NCBI RefSeq assembly: GCF_016650635.1 | Contig: NZ_JAEKFI010000004.1 | Span: forward strand, 744,001-808,000 | DNA length: 64,000 nt | DNA from: Pseudomonas sp. TH43 | GTDB taxonomy: Bacteria > Pseudomonadota > Gammaproteobacteria > Pseudomonadales > Pseudomonadaceae | Direction: 5' to 3' | Shown: positions 33,588-43,414 of the stretch, one piece after another | How positions within the stretch are numbered: the first letter of the stretch is position 1 | How the letters are laid out: each line of letters opens with the position of its first letter | Made by a program: the position numbers and the translations under genes | Notes under the pieces: model-generated | Database searches by the model: none | Told to the model about the DNA's origin: nothing | What the model saw: only the letters and a program-made list of their open reading frames with translations

Positions 33588-34217
33588 GCGCGCCGGCACT
33601 TCTTTCCACTGGCCCTGATCGAGTCCTTCGATCGTCCAGTCGCCAATCCTCACCCGTACAAGTCGCAAGGTCGGCAAGCCGACCGCCGCCGTCATGCGCC
33701 GCACCTGGCGGTTGCGCCCTTCACGAATCACCAACTCCAGCCAAGAAGTCGGCACCGTCATGCGAAAGCGCACCGGCGGATTGCGCGGCCACAACTCGGG
33801 TTCATCCAGTTGTCGTGCTTCGGCCGGCAGGGTCATGCCGTCATTCAGCTCGACGCCGTCACGCAGCCGCTGCAACTGCTCGTCCGTCGGCACGCCCTCG
33901 ACCTGCACCCAATAGGTCTTCGCCAGTTTGTGTTTCGGATCAGCGATACGCGCCTGCAACTGACCGTCGTTGGTCAGCAACAACAAACCTTCGCTGTCGC
34001 GATCAAGGCGGCCAGCCGGATAGATGCCGGGCACATCGATGTAATCCTTGAGCGTCGCCCGCCCTCCTTCGTCGCTGAATTGCGTCAGCACATCGAAGGG
34101 CTTGTTGAACAGGATCAGCTTCGGCTCGGCCGGTGGTGCCTTGGCAACACGACGCGGGGAGGAAGGCTGAGGCTTCGCGCCGGGGCGGCGGGAAGGTGGA
34201 CGCGGGGGACGGGACAT
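33582..34217 (-). CDS. rluE: 23S rRNA pseudouridine synthase, RluE type
   Basis: Converts a uridine of 23S rRNA (U2457 in E. coli) to pseudouridine. The 211-residue protein lacks the S4 domain of RsuA and has the RluE layout. The catalytic motif is PAGRLDRDSEGLLLLTNDG with the nucleophilic Asp, and LVIREGRNRQVRRMTAAVGL is the C-terminal signature. The N-terminal 30 residues are basic and Pro-rich, a common extension that may bind RNA. Confidence 0.92.
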   Translation of the reverse strand: MSRPPRPPSRRPGAKPQPSSPRRVAKAPPAEPKLILFNKPFDVLTQFSDEGGRATLKDYIDVPGIYPAGRLDRDSEGLLLLTNDGQLQARIADPKHKLAKTYWVQVEGVPTDEQLQRLRDGVELNDGMTLPAEARQLDEPELWPRNPPVRFRMTVPTSWLELVIREGRNRQVRRMTAAVGLPTLRLVRVRIGDWTIEGLDQGQWKEVPARL

Positions 34218-34289
34218 GGCGAAAAGAACATCTAACGGTCAGGGCTGCTAATGCTAGTGCCCCGACCGCCAAATGACCACGACTAACCG

Positions 34290-35753
34290 TTAACGGAACG
34301 GCGGCTCGTCGAAGCTACGCAGTTTGCGCGAGTGCAGCGAGTTGAGTTCGGTGCGCAGCAGATCCACCGCTTCGATGCCGATTTTCAAGTGCTGGCTGAC
34401 TGCGCGCTCGTAGAACGCGTTGGCCGACCCCGGCAGTTTGATTTCGCTGTGCAGCGGTTTGTCGGAAACGCACAGCAACGTGCCGTACGGTACCCGCAGG
34501 CGATAACCCTGCGCGGCAATGGTGCCGCTTTCCATGTCCACGGCCACTGCGCGGGACAGGTTGATCAACGGTCGCTCCTGCGCCCAACGCAGTTCCCAGT
34601 TACGGTCGTCGTAGGTCAGCACGGTGCCGGTGCGCAGGCGTTTTTTCAGGTCGTCGCCCTTCTCGCCAGTGATGTTGGCAGCCGCTTGTTGCAGGGCCAT
34701 CTGCACTTCGGCCAACGCCGGGATCGGGATATTCGGCGGCACCACGCGGTCGAGAATGCCGTCGCGACGCATGTAGGCATGCGCCAACACGTAGTCGCCG
34801 ATGGTCTGCGACTGACGCAGGCCGCCGCAATGACCAATCATCAGCCAGCAATGCGGACGCAGCACCGCCAAATGGTCGGTGATGTTTTTCGCGTTGGACG
34901 GGCCGACGCCGATGTTGACCAGCGTCACACCGTGGCCGTCGCTGGCGATCAGGTGATAGGCCGGCATCTGATAACGGTGCCAGACCACACCGGCAGCAAT
35001 CGCCGACGCTTCGCCGTGATCCATGCTCTTTTCGATGATCACATTGCCCGGCAAGACCATGCGCACGAAACGCGGATCGCTGCGCAATTGCTCCAGACCA
35101 TGGACGATAAATTGGTCGACGTAGCGGTGATAGTTGGTCAGCAGAATCCACGGCTGCACATGGCGCCAGTCGCTGCCGGTGTAGTGCACCAGGCGACGCA
35201 GCGAGAAATCCACGCGCGCGGCGTCGAACAGCGCCAGCGGCAGCGGATCGGTGTTTTCCCAATCGTAGAGGCCATCGGCGATGCCATCGGTGGCAGCAGA
35301 CAGGTCAGTACTCGGGAACACGCGCGCCAGCACCGCAGCGGTGACCCCGGAGCCGGCCAGTTCATCGCCCTGCTCGACCACGTACGGATACGGAATGTTT
35401 TGCTGGCTGACGCCGACTTCCACCGTCACGGTGAAGTCGTGCATCAATGGCACCAGTTGTTCGAGCAGGTATTTGCGAAACGCCGCCGGGTGGGTGACGG
35501 TGACGCTGTAAGTGCCCGGCAATTGCACCTTGGCGTAAGCGCGGGTGGTCTGCGGGACTTCGCCCTGGCAAAGATAGGTCAGACGCAGTTCGGGATAACG
35601 GAACAGCGCACGCTGTTCGGCGTCAGGCTCGACGCGATCCTTGAGGTAACGCTTGAGCGCCGAGTTCAGCGCAGTGGTGGCACGCTCATGCAGCTCGGCC
35701 AGACGATCCACGGCTTGTTCGGCGGTTTCAACGACAATAAACGCTTCGGTCAC
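34290..35753 (-). CDS. amn: AMP nucleosidase
   Basis: Hydrolyses AMP to adenine and ribose 5-phosphate, controlling adenylate levels. The 487-residue protein aligns along its length with E. coli Amn (484 residues), including the N-terminal regulatory domain, the TLVNIGVGPSNAKNI and LMIGHCGGLRQSQ core and the C-terminal HSRKLRSFDEPPFR. I place the start at GTG 35753 because AGGAAG lies six bases upstream; a longer ATG frame from 35789 adds twelve unrelated residues. Single gene, flanked by an REP pair. Confidence 0.95.
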   Translation of the reverse strand: MTEAFIVVETAEQAVDRLAELHERATTALNSALKRYLKDRVEPDAEQRALFRYPELRLTYLCQGEVPQTTRAYAKVQLPGTYSVTVTHPAAFRKYLLEQLVPLMHDFTVTVEVGVSQQNIPYPYVVEQGDELAGSGVTAAVLARVFPSTDLSAATDGIADGLYDWENTDPLPLALFDAARVDFSLRRLVHYTGSDWRHVQPWILLTNYHRYVDQFIVHGLEQLRSDPRFVRMVLPGNVIIEKSMDHGEASAIAAGVVWHRYQMPAYHLIASDGHGVTLVNIGVGPSNAKNITDHLAVLRPHCWLMIGHCGGLRQSQTIGDYVLAHAYMRRDGILDRVVPPNIPIPALAEVQMALQQAAANITGEKGDDLKKRLRTGTVLTYDDRNWELRWAQERPLINLSRAVAVDMESGTIAAQGYRLRVPYGTLLCVSDKPLHSEIKLPGSANAFYERAVSQHLKIGIEAVDLLRTELNSLHSRKLRSFDEPPFR

Positions 35754-35860
35754 GATCAGCTTCCTGTGTTCTGACTTGCAGAGCTTCATCTTGCCTGCAT
35801 CGTGGCGTCACGGGAACAGTGGCGTTGTGGCGGTACCTAAATCTTTAAATCAATGAAGAT

Positions 35861-35958
35861 CCCCTGTGGGAGCGAGCCTGCTCGCGAATGCAGTGGGTCA
35901 TTCAATAAAGATGTCGACTGATACACCGCTTTCGCGAGCAGGCTCGCTCCCACAGGGG
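35861..35958. repeat. REP pair (CCCCTGTGGGAGCGAGCCTG family)
   Basis: CCCCTGTGGGAGCGAGCCTG with CTCGCGAA and the exact inverted arm ending GCTCCCACAGGGG, separated by about 40 bases. It lies between the acyl-CoA dehydrogenase end and the amn start, both leftward. Confidence 0.85.
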
Positions 35959-35972
35959 GGATTTGTGGTGGG

Positions 35973-37622
35973 TTAGAAGCCTTGTGGGGTTGCGCGGGCG
36001 ACGAGGGACTCGACGTCGAGGCCTCGCGGTAGCGCGCCGTAGACGCGGCCACCGCCGCTCAGGCGGCTGGCAATGAAGGCGTCGCTGACGGCTGAGTTGC
36101 CGGCCTCCAACAGGAGCTTGGCCTGCAAACCGAGCGCGATGTCTTCGGTCAGTTGCCGCGCCCGGTACTGAATGTCGCTCGTATCCTTGAACTGCGCCTG
36201 CAACTGCTGGATATGCGCAGCCAGACGTTTGTCGCCATGACCATCGCCCAACTCACTGAACAACACATCGAGCACACCCGGTTCTTTCGACAGCGCGCGC
36301 AGCACATCCAGACACTGCACGTTGCCCGAGCCCTCCCACGTCGAGTTCACCGGGGCCTCGCGGTAGAGGCGCGGCAGGATGCTGTCCTCCACATACCCCG
36401 CGCCGCCCATGCATTCGGCCGCTTCGTTGATCATCCCCGGCGCACGTTTGCAGATCCAGTATTTGCCCACCGCCGTCACCAGCCGCGCAAACTGCGCTTC
36501 GTGGCGATCATCCAGATGATCCAGCGCTTTGCCCATGCGCAAGCTCAGGGCCAGTGCCGCTTCGCTTTCCAGCGCCAGATCGGCCAGCACGTTTTGCATC
36601 AACGGCTGTTCGCTGAGCACTTTGCCGCCGACTTTGCGGTGCGCGCAGTGATGGCTGGCCTGGGTCAGTGCCTGACGCATCAGTGCGCTGGAGCCGACCA
36701 TGCAATCGAACCGGGTCATCGCCACCATCTCGATGATGGTCGGCACGCCGCGGCCCTCTTCACCGACCATCCATGCCAGCGCGCCACGGAACTCCACTTC
36801 GCTGGAAGCATTGGACTGGTTGCCGAGTTTGTTTTTCAGACGCTGGATGTAGAACTGATTGCGCGTGTCATCCGGGCGATGACGCGGCAGCAGGAAGCAG
36901 GTCAGGCCCTTGTCGGTCTGCGCCAGCGTCAGGAACGCATCGCACATTGGCGCCGAGCAGAACCACTTGTGACCCACCAATTCATAAGCCTCGCCCGGGC
37001 CACTGGCGCCCACCGGATACGCTTTGGTGGTGTTGGCTCGGACGTCGGTACCGCCCTGTTTTTCGGTCATGGCCATGCCGATAGTCACACCGGCCTTGTG
37101 CGCCATGCCGACGTTACGCGGGTCGTATTCGCTGGCGAGGACTTTCGGCAGCCACTGCTCGGCCAGGTTCGGCTGCAAACGCAGGGCCGGCACGCTGGCA
37201 AAGGTCATGGTCAACGGACAACCGCTGCCAGCCTCGGCCTGACTGTGCAGATAGCTCATCGAGGCGCGGGCGACGTGGGCGCCATCCTGGGGATGTGTCC
37301 ATGGCAGCGAAGTCAGGCCGTGTTCAATCGCCGTGCGCATCAGTTCGTGATAGGCCGGATGAAATTCCACCAGATCGATACGATGGCCATAGCGGTCATG
37401 GCTGGTGAATACCGGTTTGTTCTGATTGGCGAGGAACCCGGCGGCCATCAGTGGCCCGCCGGCGAGCGCACCGTACGCATCGATCCGCGACTCGGCCCAA
37501 CCGGCACCGAACCAGCGCGACCATTCCTGCAAAGGCAGGTCGATGCGATACAGGTTGGTGCCGTCCAGCGACGGTGGCTGGTTGGTGACTTCGTGGGTTT
37601 CGGCGAACTGATGCAGGTTCAT
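35973..37622 (-). CDS. AidB-like acyl-CoA dehydrogenase
   Basis: A 549-residue flavoprotein of the acyl-CoA dehydrogenase superfamily, AidB branch. It aligns with E. coli AidB over its length: GMAMTEKQGGTDVRANTT, LVGHKWFCSAPMCDAF, KLGNQSNASSEVEF and VNSTWEGSGNVQCLDVLRAL are the shared landmarks. AidB protects DNA during alkylation stress and binds FAD and DNA. Here no ada or alkA gene is nearby, so the damage-response role is only suggested by homology. Monocistronic. Confidence 0.88.
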   Translation of the reverse strand: MNLHQFAETHEVTNQPPSLDGTNLYRIDLPLQEWSRWFGAGWAESRIDAYGALAGGPLMAAGFLANQNKPVFTSHDRYGHRIDLVEFHPAYHELMRTAIEHGLTSLPWTHPQDGAHVARASMSYLHSQAEAGSGCPLTMTFASVPALRLQPNLAEQWLPKVLASEYDPRNVGMAHKAGVTIGMAMTEKQGGTDVRANTTKAYPVGASGPGEAYELVGHKWFCSAPMCDAFLTLAQTDKGLTCFLLPRHRPDDTRNQFYIQRLKNKLGNQSNASSEVEFRGALAWMVGEEGRGVPTIIEMVAMTRFDCMVGSSALMRQALTQASHHCAHRKVGGKVLSEQPLMQNVLADLALESEAALALSLRMGKALDHLDDRHEAQFARLVTAVGKYWICKRAPGMINEAAECMGGAGYVEDSILPRLYREAPVNSTWEGSGNVQCLDVLRALSKEPGVLDVLFSELGDGHGDKRLAAHIQQLQAQFKDTSDIQYRARQLTEDIALGLQAKLLLEAGNSAVSDAFIASRLSGGGRVYGALPRGLDVESLVARATPQGF

Positions 37623-37715
37623 GACACGGGCTCCTCTGTCGGCCAGAAAGTCAGTTAAGCACTGCCCTCAGACCGATCAAAGTGTCATACCTGCCGAATT
37701 CGCGGCGCATTTACC

Positions 37716-40073
37716 CTATGCGCAGCACAGCACCCGGCGCTCAAGGGCTGACTGCAAATCTTCGAATTTCACCGGTTTGTTCAGGTAATCAATCGCGGCA
37801 CCCGTGGCGCAAAGTTCTCGGTCAACGTTCAACGCCAGCATGAACACCGGCAGGTTGGCGCAACCGGGCAGCGCCTGGATCTGGCAGCACAACGACGCGC
37901 TTTCATGGCTCGGCAACTGGCAATCGATGAGCACCGCGTCGACCGTTTCGCGTTGCAGACATTCGAGCGCCGCCGCGCCGTTGTCGGCGCTACGCACACG
38001 GAAACCGAGTTTGAGCAACATGCCGCGCATCACCAGTAGGTTGACGCTGTTGTCATCCACCAGCAACACCGTGCAGTCCTGCGGCGCGCGCACGCATTCA
38101 CGCAAAGGCGCGGTCATCGGCGCGGGTTCGACCTCCGGCAATTCGAGTTCGACATCCAGCTGGAAGCGGCTGCCGCGACCCGGCTCGGAACGGTGAGTCA
38201 GCTTGCCGCCGAGCAACTCCACCAACTGTCGGCAGATCGCCAGACCAACGCCCAGGCCGCCGTACTCGCGCGTCATCGAGCCGTCGAGCTGGAAGAAGCG
38301 TTGATACATCGTCGCCTCGCCCAGATCGGTGAAACCGATGCCGGTATCGATCACCGCAAACGACAGCGCCAGGCGATTGCCCGTCGACGGTTTGCCGGTC
38401 ACCCGCAGCGCCAGGCCACCTACGCGGGTGAACTTGATCGCGTTGTCGAGCAGGCATTCCAGGCATTGCGCAAGCTTGGCGCTGTCACCGTACAGACGAT
38501 CCGGCAGGGTTGGCAGCACCTCGACCTTGAAGTCCAGCGACTTGCTCGACGCATTGCCGTCGAACTGCGCACGTAGCGCCTCGACCACCGTGCGCAGGCT
38601 GAAACTGCCCGGCGCAGCCTTGAGCTTGCCGGCCTGCAATTCGGTGAGGGTAAGGATGCCGTTGACCATGCGCATCATGTCCCGCGCCGAACCGGCGGCA
38701 GTCTGGTGATATTGCTCCAGCTCCGAGTCCAACTCGACGGTCTGCATCAATTCCAGCGAACCGATCACACCGTTCATCGGCGTGCGCAGTTCGTGGGTCA
38801 GGGTCGCAAGGAATTCGTCCTTGAGCTTGTTGCTGTGCGCCAGTTGCTGGTTGAGCACTTCGAGTTTTTGCCCGGCGTCGTAAAGCGTCTGCGCCTGTTG
38901 TTCGCGCATGGCGTTGATGCGGTCAGCCAGCGCCAGCGAGAGCAATGCCACTTCAATGGCCGAACCGATCTGGCTGGCGTACATGGTCAAGAATACGTTC
39001 GGCAGCAGGCCCAGCACCATCAGCGTATTGATGACGCCGCCAAGCAAAAACGCCGACCAGGCGATGATGAAGTAGCGCGCCACACGCAGGCCACGCCACC
39101 AGGCGATAATCCCGGCCGCGAAGATCACCACGGTGAAGGTCAGCGCCAACGTCGTCGCCAAACGCAGGGCCAGGGCGTAACTGGTCATCAGTGACAGGCC
39201 GATGACCAGCGCGCCAAAGGCAATCAAGCCGATCAGCAAGCGGTCGAGCCCGCGGCTGTGGGTTTTGGTCTGGAGGAAACTGCGCGCGAACTGGCTGCCG
39301 AACAAACCGGCGCAACCGATGAAGAATGGCGTGGAGGCGTTGGTCCACCACGGATTGTTCGGCCAGAAATACTCGGCCGCCGCGCCATTTACCGACAGTT
39401 GATAGAAGCCGAATGAGGCGATGTAAAAGATGTAATAGAGGTAGCTGGTGTCGCGTACGCTGAGGTAGATGAAGAGGTTGTAAACCAGCATCCCCAACAA
39501 CACGCCATAGATGATGCCCAGTACATATAGGCGCACCGGTTGATCTTCGAGGTAAGCAGTGCTCGACCACAAGGTGACCGGCGCCTGGATCGAACCTTCG
39601 CTGGCTAGTCGCAGGTACACGGTTTGTCGTTGATCGGGCTCGAAGGCCAGGTCGAACAGGTAATTGTTCTGGCGAATCTCGCGGCTGGCGAACGGCAACG
39701 CGTCGCCGGTCTGACGGATCAGGTGATAGTCGCCACTGGCATCGGCCAAGTACAAATCAAGATGATCGAGCGGTGGATACGCCAACTCCAGCAGCCAGGT
39801 GCGCTGGGCCGCGGGATTGTTCGGGCGGTAATGCAGGTCGATCTTCAGCCAGAACGCCGAACGCGAATACCCGGCATTGAGCGTGGCTTTATCGTGGGCT
39901 TTGAAATTGCCGGCAGCGGCCTGCGCACGGACATCGGCAATGCTCGCCTGACCGCTTGGGTCTTCGAACACTTGCAGAGACCGGCCCAGTGGGAGGCTCT
40001 GGGTGGTTTCGTCGAATTCGACGGCGCTCGCCAGGAGGGGCAAGCAGAACAGCAACATCAGCAAATAGCGCAT
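37716..40073 (-). CDS. ladS: Hybrid sensor kinase LadS
   Basis: Hybrid histidine kinase that feeds the GacS/GacA-Rsm cascade and favours biofilm over motility in P. aeruginosa. The 785 residues run: signal peptide, periplasmic 7TMR-DISMED2 sensor (about 30-170), seven transmembrane helices (about 185-385), HisKA with His427 in THELRTPMNG, HATPase with DNAIKFTRVGG and GGLGVGLAICRQ, and a receiver with Asp717 in VLIDCQLP and the Lys in LNKPVK. There is no HPt domain, as in LadS. It is followed divergently by thiD, the PAO1 order as I recall. Confidence 0.9.
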   Translation of the reverse strand: MRYLLMLLFCLPLLASAVEFDETTQSLPLGRSLQVFEDPSGQASIADVRAQAAAGNFKAHDKATLNAGYSRSAFWLKIDLHYRPNNPAAQRTWLLELAYPPLDHLDLYLADASGDYHLIRQTGDALPFASREIRQNNYLFDLAFEPDQRQTVYLRLASEGSIQAPVTLWSSTAYLEDQPVRLYVLGIIYGVLLGMLVYNLFIYLSVRDTSYLYYIFYIASFGFYQLSVNGAAAEYFWPNNPWWTNASTPFFIGCAGLFGSQFARSFLQTKTHSRGLDRLLIGLIAFGALVIGLSLMTSYALALRLATTLALTFTVVIFAAGIIAWWRGLRVARYFIIAWSAFLLGGVINTLMVLGLLPNVFLTMYASQIGSAIEVALLSLALADRINAMREQQAQTLYDAGQKLEVLNQQLAHSNKLKDEFLATLTHELRTPMNGVIGSLELMQTVELDSELEQYHQTAAGSARDMMRMVNGILTLTELQAGKLKAAPGSFSLRTVVEALRAQFDGNASSKSLDFKVEVLPTLPDRLYGDSAKLAQCLECLLDNAIKFTRVGGLALRVTGKPSTGNRLALSFAVIDTGIGFTDLGEATMYQRFFQLDGSMTREYGGLGVGLAICRQLVELLGGKLTHRSEPGRGSRFQLDVELELPEVEPAPMTAPLRECVRAPQDCTVLLVDDNSVNLLVMRGMLLKLGFRVRSADNGAAALECLQRETVDAVLIDCQLPSHESASLCCQIQALPGCANLPVFMLALNVDRELCATGAAIDYLNKPVKFEDLQSALERRVLCCA

Positions 40074-40433
40074 TGAAGCCCCAGCGTGGCTCGTCCGGTT
40101 GTGTCAGGAAGCCCCCCATTCCTTTTGAGTAGACGTAAAACCGGTATTACCTGTTATTGGTTTGGATCCAGACTAGCATAGCCGTTGATGGCCATTGAGC
40201 ACCATCGAAATCTTTGCAGTAAAGGCTCTAGAACGGGCGTTTCAGAGCAAAGCAGCGGGCTAGAGCTGTTAGATTGGTCAGGAAGATCAAAAGATCGCAG
40301 CCTTCGGCAGCTCCTACATTGGAATACGTTCACTGTAGGAGCTGCCGAAGGCTCGGGCCGCGTTCGGACGATCTTTTGATCTTGCTCTGTCACCTACCCC
40401 CGAAAATCAGCTTTGGTGGTAAGCTCGCGCACC
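40074..40433. other. 360-base divergent region ladS / thiD
   Basis: Holds the promoters of both genes. The part next to ladS (40074-40280) shows no repeat, hairpin or small frame I can support. The part next to thiD is taken by an REP pair (40283-40383). No TPP riboswitch elements (CUGAGA plus ACCUGA) were seen before thiD. Confidence 0.5.
40283..40383. repeat. REP pair upstream of thiD
   Basis: AAGATCAAAAGATCGCAGCC with CTTCGGCAGCTCCTACA and its inverted partner ending GATCTTTTGATCTT. The right arm has an internal insertion of about 15 bases. It lies only 50 bases before thiD, so promoter or leader effects are possible. Confidence 0.75.
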
Positions 40434-41231
40434 ATGAATATCTACAGCTCCCGCCCCGTTGTCCTCTGTCTCTCCGGCCACGACCCAAGTGGTGGCGCCG
40501 GCTTGCAGGCAGATATCGAAGCCCTGCTCGCGCAGGGTTGCCATGCGGCTCCGGCCGTCACCGCCCTGACCGTGCAAGACACCGTCAACGTTACTGATTT
40601 CCGCGTCCTCGACCGTGAGTGGGTGTTGGCTCAGGCCAATGCCGTGCTTAACGACTCCGAAGTCGCTGCAGTCAAACTGGGCATGCTCGGCTCGCTGGAA
40701 ATGGTCGACACCGTTGTCGAACTGCTTTCGGCGCACCCGCATTTGCCAGTGGTCTGCGACCCGGTGCTGCGCGCCGGTGGCGGCGGACGCCTGGGCAAGG
40801 ACGAAGTCGGCTATGCGATGCGCGAGCGTCTGCTGCCACTGTCGATTATTGCCACGCCTAACCTCCCTGAAGCCCGCATCCTTGCCGAACTGCCCGAAGG
40901 TACCGCGGACGAGTGCGCTGAAAAACTTCTGCCGTTCGTCAAAAACCTGCTGATCACCGGCGGCCATGGCGACGAAACTGAAATCCACAACCGCGTGTAC
41001 AGCCGCGATGGCCTGCGTGAAACCTTTGTCTGCCAACGTCTGCCGGGCAGCTATCACGGCTCCGGCTGCACTCTGGCCAGCGCCCTCGCCGGTCGACTGG
41101 CCCAGGGCGAACACTTGGCCAGCGCCGTGCGCAGTGCCCTGGATTACACCTGGCGCACCCTGCGCGATGCCGAACAGCTGGGCAAAGGCCAGTTCGTCCC
41201 GCGTCGCCTGCCGCTGGATTTTTGCTCGTAA
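40434..41231 (+). CDS. thiD: Hydroxymethylpyrimidine/phosphomethylpyrimidine kinase
   Basis: Phosphorylates HMP and HMP-phosphate to HMP pyrophosphate for thiamine synthesis. The 265-residue protein has the ribokinase-like fold: LSGHDPSGGAGLQADIEA near the start, VCDPVLRAGGGGRL, TPNLPEARIL and the anion hole/catalytic segment GSYHGSGCTLASALAG. The ATG at 40434 is used in place of an earlier GTG. It leads thiE and hemL on the same strand. Confidence 0.95.
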   Translation: MNIYSSRPVVLCLSGHDPSGGAGLQADIEALLAQGCHAAPAVTALTVQDTVNVTDFRVLDREWVLAQANAVLNDSEVAAVKLGMLGSLEMVDTVVELLSAHPHLPVVCDPVLRAGGGGRLGKDEVGYAMRERLLPLSIIATPNLPEARILAELPEGTADECAEKLLPFVKNLLITGGHGDETEIHNRVYSRDGLRETFVCQRLPGSYHGSGCTLASALAGRLAQGEHLASAVRSALDYTWRTLRDAEQLGKGQFVPRRLPLDFCS

Positions 41232-41249
41232 CGTCGTGAGGTCTGCCTG

Positions 41250-41873
41250 ATGAAACTACGTGGCCTGTATGCCATCACCGACAGCGAGCTGCTGGCCGGC
41301 AAGTTTCTGTCTTACGTGGAGGCGGCGCTGGAAGGCGGCGTCACCCTGCTGCAATACCGCGACAAGAGCAACGACGAAGCCCGCCGTCTGCGGGAGGCCG
41401 AAGCGCTGCGCGATCTGTGCGAGCGCTACAAGACGCAGTTGATCATCAACGATGACGCCGAACTGGCCGCGCGCCTCAACGTCGGCGTGCACCTCGGTCA
41501 GACCGACGGCCCGCTGTCGCCGACCCGCGCCCTGCTCGGCTCGAAAGCGATCATCGGTTCGACCTGCCACGCGCAACTTGAACTGGCAGAGCAGGCGACT
41601 AAAGAAGGCGCGAGTTATGTCGCCTTCGGCCGCTTCTTCAACTCCAACACCAAGCCCGGCGCGCCGACCTGCAGCCTTGATCTGCTCGACGAAGCCCGGC
41701 GCAAACTGCACCTGCCGATCTGCGCGATTGGCGGCATCACTCTCGACAACGCCGCGCCGCTGGTGGCCCACGGGGTCGACCTGCTGGCCGTGGTTCACGG
41801 TTTGTTCGGCGCCGGAAGCACCGCCGAAGTGACCCGCCGCGCCCGCGCGTTCAATGAACTGCTTCGTAAATAA
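41250..41873 (+). CDS. thiE: Thiamine phosphate synthase
   Basis: Joins HMP pyrophosphate and hydroxyethylthiazole phosphate into thiamine phosphate. A 207-residue TIM barrel with TLLQYRDKS (pyrophosphate-binding Arg and Lys), INDDAELAARLNVGVHLGQ and the C-terminal AIGGITLDNA phosphate loop. GAGG precedes the ATG, 18 bases after thiD. The two act on consecutive steps and form an operon. Confidence 0.95.
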   Translation: MKLRGLYAITDSELLAGKFLSYVEAALEGGVTLLQYRDKSNDEARRLREAEALRDLCERYKTQLIINDDAELAARLNVGVHLGQTDGPLSPTRALLGSKAIIGSTCHAQLELAEQATKEGASYVAFGRFFNSNTKPGAPTCSLDLLDEARRKLHLPICAIGGITLDNAAPLVAHGVDLLAVVHGLFGAGSTAEVTRRARAFNELLRK

Positions 41874-41905
41874 ATAGCCAATTTCTAAAGATTGAGAGCC
41901 CGATC

Positions 41906-43189
41906 ATGTCTCGTTCCGAAACCCTGTTTGCCGACGCCCAAAAACACATTCCCGGTGGCGTGAACTCGCCAGTTCGCGCGTTCAAGAGCGTTGGCGGCAC
42001 ACCGCTGTTCTTCAAACACGCTGAAGGCGCCTACGTCACCGACGAAGACGACAAGCGTTATGTCGATTACGTCGGTTCGTGGGGCCCGATGATCCTTGGC
42101 CACAGCCATCCGGACGTGCTCGACGCGGTGCGCAATCAACTGCAGCACGGCTTGTCGTACGGCGCGCCAACCGCGATGGAAACCGAGATGGCCGATCTGG
42201 TCTGCTCGCTGGTGCCATCGATGGACATGGTGCGCATGGTCAGCTCCGGCACCGAAGCGACCATGAGCGCAATCCGTCTGGCTCGTGGTTACACCGGCCG
42301 CGACAGCATCATCAAGTTCGAAGGCTGCTACCACGGCCACTCCGACAGCCTGCTGGTCAAGGCCGGCTCCGGCGCGCTGACCCAGGGCGTACCGAGCTCG
42401 GCCGGTGTACCGGCAGCGTTCGCCAAACACACCCTGACCCTGCCGTTCAACGACATCGACGCCGTTGAAAAAATGCTCGCTGAAGTCGGCCAGGAAGTGG
42501 CCTGCATCATCGTTGAACCGGTAGCTGGCAACATGAACTGCGTACCGCCGGCGCCAGGCTTCCTCGAAGGCCTGCGTTCGTTGTGCGACAAGCATGGCGT
42601 GGTGTTGATTTTCGACGAAGTGATGACCGGTTTCCGCGTTGCCCTCGGCGGCGCCCAGGCGTACTACGGGGTCAATCCTGACCTGACCACCTTCGGCAAG
42701 ATCATCGGTGGCGGCATGCCGGTCGGTTGCTTCGGTGGCAAGCGTGAAATCATGCAGCGCATCGCGCCGCTGGGCCCGGTGTATCAGGCCGGCACGTTGT
42801 CGGGTAACCCGCTGGCGATGGCGGCGGGCTTGACCACTCTGCGCTTGATCAGCCGTCCCGGTTTCCACGCCGAACTGACCGATTACACCACGCGTCTGCT
42901 CGACGGTTTGCAACAGCGCGCCGATGCTGCGGGCATTCCGTTCGTGACCACTCAGGCCGGCGGCATGTTCGGTCTGTACTTCAGCGGCGCCGACGACATC
43001 GTCACCTTTGAAGACGTCATGGCCAGCGACGCGGCACTGTTCGGTCGCTTCTTCCACCTGATGCTGGAAGGCGGTGTGTACCTGGCACCGAGCGCATTTG
43101 AAGCCGGTTTCACCTCGATCGCCCATGGCGAAGCCGAGCTGAAACTGACGCTGGACGCTGCCGAGCGCGCCTTCGCTGCACTGAAGTAA
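41906..43189 (+). CDS. hemL: Glutamate-1-semialdehyde 2,1-aminomutase
   Basis: Makes 5-aminolevulinate from glutamate-1-semialdehyde for heme and other tetrapyrroles. The 427-residue PLP enzyme has the pyridine-ring Asp in LIFDEVMTGFRV and the Schiff-base lysine Lys265 in TFGKIIGGGMPVG. Length and start (MSRSETLFADAQKHIPGGVN) match the family. It follows thiE by 32 bases and is closed by a strong terminator at 43200-43230. Confidence 0.97.
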   Translation: MSRSETLFADAQKHIPGGVNSPVRAFKSVGGTPLFFKHAEGAYVTDEDDKRYVDYVGSWGPMILGHSHPDVLDAVRNQLQHGLSYGAPTAMETEMADLVCSLVPSMDMVRMVSSGTEATMSAIRLARGYTGRDSIIKFEGCYHGHSDSLLVKAGSGALTQGVPSSAGVPAAFAKHTLTLPFNDIDAVEKMLAEVGQEVACIIVEPVAGNMNCVPPAPGFLEGLRSLCDKHGVVLIFDEVMTGFRVALGGAQAYYGVNPDLTTFGKIIGGGMPVGCFGGKREIMQRIAPLGPVYQAGTLSGNPLAMAAGLTTLRLISRPGFHAELTDYTTRLLDGLQQRADAAGIPFVTTQAGGMFGLYFSGADDIVTFEDVMASDAALFGRFFHLMLEGGVYLAPSAFEAGFTSIAHGEAELKLTLDAAERAFAALK

Positions 43190-43199
43190 TCGCCGTACC

Positions 43200-43230
43200 G
43201 CTGACGTTGGCTATTGCCAGCGTCAGCTTT
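43200..43230 (+). terminator. Terminator after hemL
   Basis: GCTGACGTTGGC and GCCAGCGTCAGC form a 12-bp stem with one G-U pair and a TATT loop, followed by TTTC. It lies ten bases after the hemL stop. Confidence 0.75.
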
Positions 43231-43414
43231 CACCTACATCCGCACTGTTTTTCCAGCGCTCCTGCCAGGAATCTCCCATAAAGTGGGCGATATATTCCCC
43301 GCGCAGCAGAAAAACGAGTAAAGACTTTGTAAGGTTGGCCCTGCTTATTTCATAATGCGCGCTTATTGGATCCCTCGATGGGTCCGCGTGCCCTTCAGAG
43401 GTAAGTCGATTCCC

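Noticed and set aside
34332..37658. Long plus-strand frames opposite amn and the AidB-like gene
   Set aside because: Both are mirror frames of strongly conserved genes and show the compositional pattern of antisense translation.
40384..40433. TPP riboswitch before thiD
   Set aside because: The leader is short and lacks the conserved THI box segments; it is mostly occupied by an REP pair.
41885..43126. 413-codon frame antisense to hemL
   Set aside because: hemL on the plus strand has its full length, catalytic lysine and a terminator. The antisense product has no motif.
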